Assembly: GCF_000716545.1 (NCBI RefSeq) | Contig: NZ_JNWZ01000015.1 | Coordinates: 177,842 to 241,841, forward strand | DNA length: 64,000 nt | Source: Kitasatospora phosalacinea | GTDB taxonomy: Bacteria > Actinomycetota > Actinomycetes > Streptomycetales > Streptomycetaceae | Reading direction: 5' to 3' | Shown here: positions 57,526 to 64,000 of the stretch, piece after piece | How positions within the stretch are numbered: position 1 is the stretch's first letter | Layout: each line of letters opens with the position of its first letter | Made by a program: the position numbers and the translations under genes | Notes under the pieces: generated by a model | Told to the model about the DNA's origin: nothing | Databases searched by the model: none | Seen by the model: only the letters and a program-made list of their open reading frames with translations

Positions 57526-57690
57526 TCAGCGCACCAGTCCGGTCATGAACGAACCGACCGCCTTGGCCGCGTCCGAGATGCCGACGAAACCGGACTTCAC
57601 CAGGTCCGCCGAGCGCTCCGGCGAGGTGATGATCGTGTAGATGACGAAGATGACCAGCATCCACATGGCCACCTTCTTCGCCTGAGCCAT
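57526..57690 (-). CDS. 54-residue single-TM protein
   Basis: Too short for most gene finders. 54 codons, MAQAKKVAMWMLVIFVIYTI at the start, giving a TM helix near 8-24, then an amphipathic C-terminal part (SAEDLV-like SADLVKSGFVGISDAAKAVG). GGGAGG lies 12 bases upstream. A coding-like codon pattern and the hydrophobic helix argue that it is real. Function unknown. Confidence 0.7.
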   Translation of the reverse strand: MAQAKKVAMWMLVIFVIYTIITSPERSADLVKSGFVGISDAAKAVGSFMTGLVR

Positions 57691-58068
57691 CGAACGGGCC
57701 TGCCTCCCTGAGTCGGGCCGCCGTCCTCTCCCCGTACGGCCCTGCCACCCGGCAGCTTATCCACCGGACGGCGCAAGGAGTGAGGGGTGCGTTCACCCGG
57801 CGGGACGAAGGTCCCGCGCGGACGGGGCCTTCTCCGGATGTGTCCACCGGGGCGGCGCGGCAGGATGGTTGATGTACCGAGGATCTGGCAGGAATCCCCG
57901 GTACGGCGATCCGGAGGTCCCCGCTGTGGGACCGGGCGCCGCGCCTTCCCCCCGCGCGGCACCGGTTGTGGGACCTCCGCCCAGGGGCAGCAGCTCGTCC
58001 CCCCGGAGCTGCTGCCCCACCGCGGACCGAGAGGTTCCGGCCGGCTCCGCACTCCCCGGGCACGGTGG
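57691..58068. other. Gene-free region between the small membrane protein and the NACHT operon
   Basis: 378 bp. It contains a long-range inverted repeat, GGAGGTCCC at 57913-57921 and GGGACCTCC at 57970-57978, then the terminator at 57984-58018, and should carry the promoter of the 54-residue protein gene. No other coding signal. Confidence 0.5.
57984..58018. terminator. Terminator of the NACHT operon
   Basis: GGGGCAGCAGCTC and GAGCTGCTGCCCC form a perfect 13-bp stem with a 9-base loop, 51 bp after the NACHT stop. Confidence 0.88.
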
Positions 58069-61000
58069 TCAACCGCCCGGGAGTGCGGGGCCGTTCGCCG
58101 TTCCCGGCCGGACACCGGCGCCCGCACCCGCGCCCGCGTCCGCCAGCAGCCGGGCCGCCTCCTCGGCCGCCGCCGGCACCAGCTCGGCCCGCGCCCGGGC
58201 CGCCAGCAGCTCCGCCGTCTCCCCGCCCGGGCAGCCGAAGGCCAGCGCCCGCAGCGCCGCGATCCGCACCCCCGCGTCCGGGTCCTCCACCGCCCGCCAG
58301 CGCAGCAGCCCGACCGCCGCCCCGTCCGGCGCACCGGCCAGGGCCCGCAGCGCCACCCGGCGCGGCAGCGGATCCGGGTCCTCGACGGCCCGCTCGCGCA
58401 GCAGCCCCGCCAGGCCGGCGGCCTCCTCCGCAGCCGTGCGGGCCAGTGCGTGCAGGGCCAGCGCGCGGATCGCTCCCGAGGCGTCCGCCCCCGCCCGCTC
58501 CCGCAGCAGCGCCCGCACCGCCGGATCGTCCGGCCGGTGCGCCAGCAGCGCCCGCAGCACCGACAGCCGCACGTCCGCGTCGCGCAGCCCCGCCGCCCGC
58601 TCCAGCAGCAGGCCCGCGGCCCGCCGCTCGCCGTCGTGGCAGCGCACCACCGCCGCCAGCGCCGCGTCCCGCACCCGCGGGTCCGGGTCGGCGCGGGCCC
58701 GCTCCAGGAACAGCGCCCGGGCCGCCGGGCCCGGATCCTGACGGTTCGACAGGGCGGTCAGCGCCACCGCCCGCACCTGCGGGTCCGGCGCCTGCGCGGC
58801 CCGGTCGCGGACGAACGCCTCCAGCTCCGGATCGTCCGCGAAGTGCGCCGCCAGCTCGCCGACGGCCGCCGCCCGGCCCGGGCCGTCCCGCTCCGCCCGC
58901 TCGCGCAGGAACTCCGCCACCCGCGGATCGCCCGCCCAGACCCGCCCGAGCAGCGCCAGCGCGCCCGCCCGGACGTCCGGCAGCCGGTCCTCCACCGCCA
59001 GGCCGCGCAACTGCTCGGCGACCTGCGGATCGCCCGCCCAGCGCAGCGCCAGCACCGGCGGCACCCGCAGCCGCACCAGCGGATCGCGGTCCTCGGCGAC
59101 CCGGCGGCGCAGGAACTCCGCCACCCGCGGATCGCCCGCCCAGCCGCGGGCCAGCCCCACCAGCGCCGACACCCGCACCTGCGGATCCGGGTCCGACTCG
59201 GCCAGCCGGCGCAGGAACGGCGCGTTGTCCGGGTCCTCGGCGGGCTGCAGGCAGATCGCCTGCAGCGCCATCCGGCGCACCCCCGGGGCCCGGTCGCCGC
59301 GCACCCGCTCGCGCAGGAACGCCGCCAGCCCGCCGTCCATCCGGTCGTTCGCGGTCAGCGCGAACACCGCCAGGCCGCGCAGCTCCGGCTGCTCCTCGGC
59401 CGCCGCGATGCCCCGCAGCAGCAGCTGCGCCGGGCCGTCGTCCGTCCAGCCCTTGCCGAGCGCCAGCATCTCGTTCAGCCGGTTCGCGCCCCCGGTGTCC
59501 GCCACCCGCGCCGCCAGGAACGCGCCGGTCTCCGCGTCCCCCGCCCAGCCCTCGGCGAGCGCCGCCACCGCGGCCTCCAGGGTCAGCGGGTCGGCCTCCC
59601 GCTCCACCCGGGCGCGGACGAACGCGCCGGTCTCCGGGTCGCCCGCCCAGCCCTCGGCGAGCGCTCCGAAGGCGGCCGCGCGCTGCGCCGGGGACCAGCC
59701 GTGCTCGGCCCAGGCGCGCAGCACGGCCGGGCCCCGCGGGTCGCCCAGGTGCAGCGCGCAGGCCAGCCGGGCCGCCACCGCGCCCGCCTCCAGCGGGGTC
59801 GGCGCCTCCCGGCCCGGATGGTGCCCGTGCACCAGGTACCAGCGCAGGAAGCGCTCCCGGCCCGCCCAGTGCGGGCCGAGCCCGGCCAGCACCGGGCGCA
59901 ACCCGTCCAGCGCCTCCACCGCCTCGCCCGGCAGGTAGGCCGAGCCCTCGGCGGCGTACGCCTCGAACAGCGCCGCCAGCGCGTCCACCACCGCCTCGGA
60001 CTGCGCCGTCACCAGCCCCAGCCTGCGGACCTCGCCCAGGCAGCGCACCGCCAGCACCAGCCACTGTGGCGCCGCGTCCCGCGCGCCCGGCGCGCCCGGC
60101 AGCGCCGGGGCCCGCTCCAGCAGCAGGGACACCGCCGCACCGACGAACCGCTCGTCCAGCTCCCCGGCCAGCAGGAGCAGCACCTCCCGCCACGCCGGGT
60201 CGCGCCAGCGGGCCGCGAACACGCCCTCCAGCAGTTGCTCCTCCGTCAGCGAGCGCTCCCGGTTGAAGCGGTGGGCGATGTCGGACGCCGCCAGGTACTC
60301 CAGGAACGCCCGGTGGACGAAGCCGTACACCTCGCCGCCGAACCGGCTCAGGATGAAGTTGCGCTCCCGGAACTGCTGCAGCATCGCCCGGGCGGCCGGC
60401 GCGGCCCGGTCGGCGGGCAGCTCGTAGCGCTCGCGCAGGTAGCGCTCGAAGGAGGACAGCAGCACCCGGCCCGGGATGTGGTTGCCGGCGATGCCGTCGC
60501 CGCCCTCCTGCATCCGGCGGGCCACCAGGCGCAGCAGCTCCAGCCGGTCCTCGGACGCCAGGTACGGCATGCCGCCGTCGACCCGCCGGTCCTGCAGGTA
60601 CTTGCTCGGGTCCCAGTGCTCGACCAGCACCGCCACCGCGTGCTCGTACACCGAGCGGCGGTCCCGGGGCAGCTCCCGGCGGCGGCCGATGATCGCCAGG
60701 ATGGTCAGGATCAGCGGGTTGCCCGCCAGGTCCCGGACCGGGGCGGAGCCGGCCACCGCGGCCGTCACCCGCCGGCGCAGCCGCCGGGCCTCCACCGGGT
60801 CGGCGGGGCAGGCGTTGGCGTACCAGCGGGCCGCGAAGGCGTCGATCTGGCCGGTGTCCAGGTCCTGCAGGGTGTAGTGGCCGAAGCCGGCGGCGTCCAG
60901 CGGCTCGCGCCGGTAGCCGATCATCCGGGAGGTCACCACCACCCGGACCTGCGGATGGCGGGCGGCGAACGCGCCGATCCGGCGGACGGCGCCCTCCCGG

Positions 61001-61806
61001 ACCCGCGGGTCGAACAGCTCGTCCAGGCCGTCGAACAGCACCAGGGTGTGCGCCGGGTGCTCGGCCAGCTGGCGGGCCAGCAGGTCCTCGGGCAGGCCCA
61101 GGCCCTCGGTGCGGTGCAGGTGGGCCAGGAAGTCCTCGAAGGTCCACTCCCGCCGGCCCGGGTCCGCGTACCGGCGCAGCTCCACGATCAGCGGCAGCCG
61201 GCCCGCCAGCGGGGCCAGCTCGGGCGGCACCCCGGCCGCCGGGTCGAGCAGCGGCTCGGTCAGCGCCAGGCACAGGAAGCGGGCCAGCGTCGACTTGCCC
61301 GAGCCCGGGTCGCCCAGCAGCACCGCCCGGTGCCCGTCCGGGCCGGACAGCAGCGGCAGCACCGGCACCGCCGGGCGCTGCCGGTACGCCTCGCGGACCC
61401 GGCGCACCGTCTCGCGCTCGACGCCCGGCGGCAGCCGGCCCGGGTCCAGGCCGCCCGGCTCGGCCAGCCGCCGCAGCAGCTCCCGGGGCAGCTCGGCCGG
61501 CGGCGGGTCGGAGCGCACCAGCTGCGGCACGAACACCTCGCGCAGGTGCACCGCCGGGTGCTCGTCCTGTTCGGACAGCGGCGTCAGCACCTCCAGGTCC
61601 AGCCGCAGGTAGCGCTCGCGCAGCCGCAGCGCGTAGCGCCGCCGGGCCTCGCCCAGGTCGCCCGGCGGGGGCGGCTCCGGGCCGGCGGTGATCTGCACGG
61701 TGCCGGCCCGCTGGATCATCGTCAGGTCGCCGCCGACCCGGGCGCCCGCCGCCGACTGCGCGCCGCCCGCCCCGGCGCCGAACAGCCGCCGCCAGAAGCC
61801 GCTCAC
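58069..61806 (-). CDS. NACHT-domain STAND ATPase with HEAT-repeat sensor and N-terminal beta motif
   Basis: 1245 residues; GTG overlaps the stop of the upstream 2-TM gene (GTGA). The N-terminal 42 residues contain a beta-type motif GGDLTMIQRAGTVQITAG (25-42), near-identical in pattern to the repeats of the upstream membrane protein. NACHT ATPase: Walker A GDPGSGKST (165-173), Walker B LVLFDGLDEL (255-264), VRVVVTSRMIGYRR sensor region, then a winged helix-type segment. From about 600 to 1220 there is a HEAT array with repeated WAGDP units (RGWAGDPRVAEFLRRRV, RVWAGDPRVAEFLRERA). This is the NLR-like layout of bacterial immune STAND proteins; the ligand is unknown. Confidence 0.92.
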   Translation of the reverse strand: MSGFWRRLFGAGAGGAQSAAGARVGGDLTMIQRAGTVQITAGPEPPPPGDLGEARRRYALRLRERYLRLDLEVLTPLSEQDEHPAVHLREVFVPQLVRSDPPPAELPRELLRRLAEPGGLDPGRLPPGVERETVRRVREAYRQRPAVPVLPLLSGPDGHRAVLLGDPGSGKSTLARFLCLALTEPLLDPAAGVPPELAPLAGRLPLIVELRRYADPGRREWTFEDFLAHLHRTEGLGLPEDLLARQLAEHPAHTLVLFDGLDELFDPRVREGAVRRIGAFAARHPQVRVVVTSRMIGYRREPLDAAGFGHYTLQDLDTGQIDAFAARWYANACPADPVEARRLRRRVTAAVAGSAPVRDLAGNPLILTILAIIGRRRELPRDRRSVYEHAVAVLVEHWDPSKYLQDRRVDGGMPYLASEDRLELLRLVARRMQEGGDGIAGNHIPGRVLLSSFERYLRERYELPADRAAPAARAMLQQFRERNFILSRFGGEVYGFVHRAFLEYLAASDIAHRFNRERSLTEEQLLEGVFAARWRDPAWREVLLLLAGELDERFVGAAVSLLLERAPALPGAPGARDAAPQWLVLAVRCLGEVRRLGLVTAQSEAVVDALAALFEAYAAEGSAYLPGEAVEALDGLRPVLAGLGPHWAGRERFLRWYLVHGHHPGREAPTPLEAGAVAARLACALHLGDPRGPAVLRAWAEHGWSPAQRAAAFGALAEGWAGDPETGAFVRARVEREADPLTLEAAVAALAEGWAGDAETGAFLAARVADTGGANRLNEMLALGKGWTDDGPAQLLLRGIAAAEEQPELRGLAVFALTANDRMDGGLAAFLRERVRGDRAPGVRRMALQAICLQPAEDPDNAPFLRRLAESDPDPQVRVSALVGLARGWAGDPRVAEFLRRRVAEDRDPLVRLRVPPVLALRWAGDPQVAEQLRGLAVEDRLPDVRAGALALLGRVWAGDPRVAEFLRERAERDGPGRAAAVGELAAHFADDPELEAFVRDRAAQAPDPQVRAVALTALSNRQDPGPAARALFLERARADPDPRVRDAALAAVVRCHDGERRAAGLLLERAAGLRDADVRLSVLRALLAHRPDDPAVRALLRERAGADASGAIRALALHALARTAAEEAAGLAGLLRERAVEDPDPLPRRVALRALAGAPDGAAVGLLRWRAVEDPDAGVRIAALRALAFGCPGGETAELLAARARAELVPAAAEEAARLLADAGAGAGAGVRPGTANGPALPGG

Positions 61807-62255
61807 GGCCGCGGCCCCCCGTCGGGCGGCAGCGGCCCGCCGAAGCGCACCGAACCCTCCACGCCGTCCACCAGCTCCACGTCCCCGCCCGCGCGGACGC
61901 CCCGGGCCGACAGGCCGCCCCCGGCGGGCGGCGCCTCCCCGGGCGGCGCCGCCCCGGCCGCCTCCGGGACGGGGCCGGGGGCGGACGGGGCGCCGACCAC
62001 CACGTCGCCCTTCACGTTCCGCACCAGGCGCACCGAGCCGCCGGCCGCCGCCCCGTCCGCCGACTGGCCGGCGGAGCGGCCCCCGGCCCCGCCCGCGAGG
62101 GAGAGCACCAGGCCCGCCACCCCGACGAACAGGCCCAGCACGCCCGCCCACTGGTTGGCCCGGTCCAGCCCCTCCGCCCACAGGAACACCGCGAGCCCCG
62201 TCACCGAGACCCCGGCCCCCACCCGCACCAGCACCCGCCACCGCGCGCTCCCCAT
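61803..62255 (-). CDS. Two-TM protein with repeated beta motif, NACHT partner
   Basis: 150 residues. Two TM helices (near 8-27 and 36-55), then a flexible Gly/Ala/Pro-rich tail carrying two copies of one motif: GGSVRLVRNVKGDVVVG (72-88) and GGDVELVDGVEGSVRFGG (123-140), each followed by a Pro-rich stretch. The same pattern occurs at residues 25-42 of the NACHT protein. First gene of the operon, coupled to the NACHT gene by a GTGA overlap. It may be a membrane-targeting or pore-forming effector; that role is inference. No known family. Confidence 0.8.
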   Translation of the reverse strand: MGSARWRVLVRVGAGVSVTGLAVFLWAEGLDRANQWAGVLGLFVGVAGLVLSLAGGAGGRSAGQSADGAAAGGSVRLVRNVKGDVVVGAPSAPGPVPEAAGAAPPGEAPPAGGGLSARGVRAGGDVELVDGVEGSVRFGGPLPPDGGPRP

Positions 62256-62436
62256 GCGGGCATCATCCCCTCAACTCGCCCACCATCAACCGCAGATGGA
62301 CGGACGAAGAGGGTGGCCGACCGGCCGCGCGCTGCGCCGGCCGGGTGCTTGTCCGCGCCTGTTCGCGTGTTCGCCCGGGGTTCCGCCCGCCGCGAAGGTC
62401 GACTACGAATCATCGACCGGAGAGGCGGAGACGAAC

Positions 62437-63084
62437 GTGACCGAACGACAGGACCCGAGCCCCGGAGGCAGAACCGCCACCGGGCGCCGATTCGCCGCCG
62501 CGGCACTGTGCGCGGCGACCCTCCTCGGCGCGGCCGCGCTGCCGCTCGCCTCGGCCGAGCCCGCCGCGCCCCGGGCCGGCGCCGGCACCCTGCTGGTGGA
62601 CGAGACCTTCACCGGGCCGAGCGCCGACAGCGGCTTCGTCGCCACCGGCGGCGCCTGCCTCACCGGCGCGGCCGAAGTCCCGCTCCTGCCGGTCGCCGAG
62701 CCGCGCCCGCTCACCGGCTGCCCGGCCGGCGGCGCGGTCGGCAGCGTGCGCAACACCGCTACCGGGCGCACGCCGGAGCGGGACGTCACCTCGCCGCCCG
62801 ACGAGGAGGTGATCGCGGTCGAGTCCGGACTCGGCGGGACGGAGAGCCCCAGCCCCACACCGTCCGCGTCGCCGTCGCCGTCGGAAGAACCGCCCCCGTC
62901 CCCGGAGCCGTCCATGGCGCCGCAGCCCGTGCCGTCGCCGTCCGCGCCCGCCCCGCACCCGGCCGGGCCGCCGCCCGGGACGCTGCCCGGCACCGGCAGC
63001 GCGCCGCTGCTCCCGCTGCTGTTCGCCGCCGGCACGGGCCTGGCCGGACTGCTGCTGCTGCGACTCTCCCGCCGCCGGGGCTGA
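62437..63084 (+). CDS. Small LPXTG-anchored secreted protein, probably internally deleted
   Basis: 215 residues; GTG after GGAG. Signal peptide (FAAAALCAATLLGAAALPLASA, cleavage near 40), then LLVDETFTGPSADSGFVATGGACLTG, the start of a lectin-like domain common in much larger streptomycete surface proteins, but the remainder of that domain is absent. A Pro/Ser stalk leads to the sorting signal LPGTG, a TM helix and RRRG tail, so sortase anchoring is likely. The gene starts 181 bp from the divergent NACHT operon. Confidence 0.75.
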   Translation: MTERQDPSPGGRTATGRRFAAAALCAATLLGAAALPLASAEPAAPRAGAGTLLVDETFTGPSADSGFVATGGACLTGAAEVPLLPVAEPRPLTGCPAGGAVGSVRNTATGRTPERDVTSPPDEEVIAVESGLGGTESPSPTPSASPSPSEEPPPSPEPSMAPQPVPSPSAPAPHPAGPPPGTLPGTGSAPLLPLLFAAGTGLAGLLLLRLSRRRG

Positions 63085-63158
63085 CCCGGCACCGGCACGG
63101 CCGAGGGATGGGTGGAAGCGCGGCTCGGCGCCGGTCCGTCCGCTCGGGGGGAGAACGC

Positions 63159-63193
63159 CGAAGGGCCCGACCGGAGAACGGTCGGGCCCTTCG
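63159..63193. terminator. Bidirectional hairpin terminator
   Basis: CGAAGGGCCCGACCG and CGGTCGGGCCCTTCG, 15-bp perfect stem with a 5-base loop. It follows the LPXTG gene and also the 3' end of the original tRNA-Ser locus. Confidence 0.9.
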
Positions 63194-63198
63194 AGAAG

Positions 63199-63253
63199 CG
63201 GTAGCGGTGGGATTCGAACCCACGGTGGAGTTGCCCCCACACACGCTTTCGAG
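63199..63253 (-). other. attachment site: 3' part of tRNA-Ser(CGA) at an integration junction
   Basis: Read on the minus strand, the 3' half of a tRNA-Ser is intact: anticodon loop CTCGAAA, variable arm, T-arm GTGGGTTCGAATCCCAC and acceptor CGCTACC plus G. The 5' half is missing: upstream of CTCGAAA there is no strand pairing with GCGTG and no GGTAGCG acceptor. This is the left-over 3' segment left at one end when an integrative element inserts into a tRNA gene; the restored complete tRNA should lie at the far end, beyond the window. Confidence 0.85.
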
Positions 63254-63256
63254 GTC

Positions 63257-63369
63257 TGAGACCCACCGTTCAGCGACGGTCGTGGACGTTCCAGCCGCAG
63301 GTGAGAGCGCGTCTCCCGGTGCCCGGCGAACCCCGGTGAACGGTGGTGAATGAGACCAGAACTGAGACC
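63257..63369 (+). repeat. Three direct TGAGACC repeats next to the att core
   Basis: TGAGACC occurs at 63257-63263, 63351-63357 and 63363-63369, all in one orientation, the last two 12 bp apart. The first sits in the palindrome GGTCT-G-AGACC directly after the tRNA fragment. The layout resembles arm-type binding sites of tyrosine integrases; that role is inferred. Confidence 0.5.
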
Positions 63370-63374
63370 GGGGC

Positions 63375-63863
63375 TCACTCCTCAGGCGGGGCAGAGTCGT
63401 CGGCCTGCGGCTCGTCAACCGTGGAAGTCTCGGCCTGGTACTGCCATCCGCGCGCCTCCGCCTTGTCACGCAGGCTAGACCCGATTCTCTGTCGAGCCTT
63501 TGAACTGGTGACTGTCTTGAAGTCCACGAACGCGTGTCCCGGCGGCCGTTCATCACCATCGTCTACCGCTGAGTCATCCACGGCCCGCAGTTGCACCTCG
63601 GCGACATCCGATACCTGGACCGAGTACACGCCCACGGAAGCTAGTCCAAGTATCGCCGTATGGTGAGAGTGCGACTGCTCTGCCGTGACCTTTGACGAGC
63701 GTACGGTGGAAAGCTCTCCCGTGTCCTTCGGTGTAGGAGTGAACGCCTGCTTTGACACCTTGCCATCATGGATGAAGGCAGGGTTTATCTGACGCCAAAG
63801 AAACTCACTCTCGTCCGTGAGGATGTACTCCCCGGGGCGCAGGCCGGCGTCATCATTCTGCAT
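63375..63863 (-). CDS. Orphan protein of the integrated element
   Basis: 162 residues from the ATG preceded by GGGGGG. GC clearly below the rest of the window, with more AT-ending codons than its neighbours. Sequence MQNDDAGLRPGEYILTDESE, then a beta-rich central part (HTAILGLASVGVYSVQVSDVAEVQLRAVDD) and an acidic C-terminus. No family recognised. First gene inside the element to the right of the tRNA fragment. Confidence 0.7.
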   Translation of the reverse strand: MQNDDAGLRPGEYILTDESEFLWRQINPAFIHDGKVSKQAFTPTPKDTGELSTVRSSKVTAEQSHSHHTAILGLASVGVYSVQVSDVAEVQLRAVDDSAVDDGDERPPGHAFVDFKTVTSSKARQRIGSSLRDKAEARGWQYQAETSTVDEPQADDSAPPEE

Positions 63864-63925
63864 ATTCAGTAATCCCCCCAAGCAGGAAGTCGGCCGCTTC
63901 GCCTAGGGAGCGTATTCGGTTGTGA

Positions 63926-64000
63926 TCAAGGGGTGGTCTTGGCGAGGTCCTTGATCCAGATCATTGCGCCGCGAAGCTGGAGGCCGGCGAGGTAGCTCTC
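63926..64000 (-). CDS. C-terminal end of a probable transposase (window edge)
   Basis: 24 codons plus stop are visible, ending ..LAGLQLRGAMIWIKDLAKTTP. The amphipathic LRGAMIWIKDL helix resembles the C-terminal end of DDE transposases of the IS5 type. The short length makes the family call weak; the rest lies outside the window. Confidence 0.4.
   Translation of the reverse strand, partial: ESYLAGLQLRGAMIWIKDLAKTTP

Noticed and set aside
57787..63084. A 1765-codon plus-strand ORF spanning the NACHT region
   Set aside because: It is an antisense reading frame of the GC-rich NACHT gene; only its last 215 codons (LPXTG protein, from GTG 62437) have a signal peptide, ribosome site and anchor.
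63199..63300. Complete tRNA-Ser(CGA)
   Set aside because: No GGTAGCG acceptor and no pairing partner for the anticodon stem on the 5' side; only the 3' part is present.

Overview
The window is a high-GC (about 72-74%) actinobacterial chromosome segment and almost certainly comes from the Streptomycetaceae (Streptomyces, Kitasatospora or a close relative). Support: a complete conservon (cvnABCDE) with an ExxR-less CYP157-type P450, a TipA-type MerR gene behind a tipA-like promoter, an ECF42 sigma factor with its DGPF partner, two adjacent SigB/SigF-type sigma factors, a degenerate chromosomal prim-pol protein, a SpoIIE-type phosphatase, and frequent GTG starts. No assignment comes from database searching; all are from reading motifs, context and start sites.

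Layout. 1-4 kb: conservon on the minus strand (P450 at the left edge lacks only its last codons). 4-7 kb: small membrane proteins and an LCP-family cell-wall ligase behind a 22-bp palindrome. 7-16.3 kb: regulators and stress genes: ROK repressor, ECF42/DGPF, GNAT, MerR plus thioredoxin, an ABC-2-like membrane protein plus MarR behind two identical-geometry operators, a PNPOx-fold flavin/F420 oxidoreductase, TipA-like MerR, GlxA/AraC. 16.5-25.1 kb: a 26-codon orphan peptide, aminopeptidase P, a degenerate SpoIIE phosphatase, prim-pol-like and SEC-C proteins, an anti-sigma-like ATPase, GDPD, and an NCS1 transporter under a TPP riboswitch. 25.5-37 kb: HtrA-type protease, tRNA-Ser(TGA), NUDIX, unknowns, GlcD-like FAD oxidase, secreted protein, DMT exporter, DUF1906, acyl-CoA ligase, and a His-rich DUF4396 membrane protein behind a CsoR-like operator. 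37-44.3 kb: PepSY protein divergent from a two-component system, a large PAS/receiver protein, tRNA-Ser(GCT) and two identical tRNA-Arg(ACG). 44.4-57.7 kb: globin plus flavohemoglobin operon, a 1290-residue surface protein, SPFH plus NlpC/P60 operon, aldo/keto reductase, tyrosine phosphatase, two sigma factors, Dabb protein and a 54-residue membrane protein.

58-62.3 kb is the most interesting part: a two-gene operon coding for a 150-residue two-TM protein and a 1245-residue NACHT-HEAT STAND ATPase. Two copies of a short beta-type Gly/Val motif form the C-terminal half of the membrane protein, and a third copy lies in the N-terminal 42 residues of the NACHT protein. Matching motifs at the end of a small membrane protein and the start of the neighbouring NLR-like protein are what is expected of a motif-templated (amyloid-signalling-like) immune or cell-death switch. 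Next to it lies a small LPXTG protein that looks internally deleted.

At 63.2 kb a truncated 3' part of tRNA-Ser(CGA) marks the attachment-site edge of an integrated element that runs out of the window to the right. GC content drops there, with an orphan gene and a probable transposase end.
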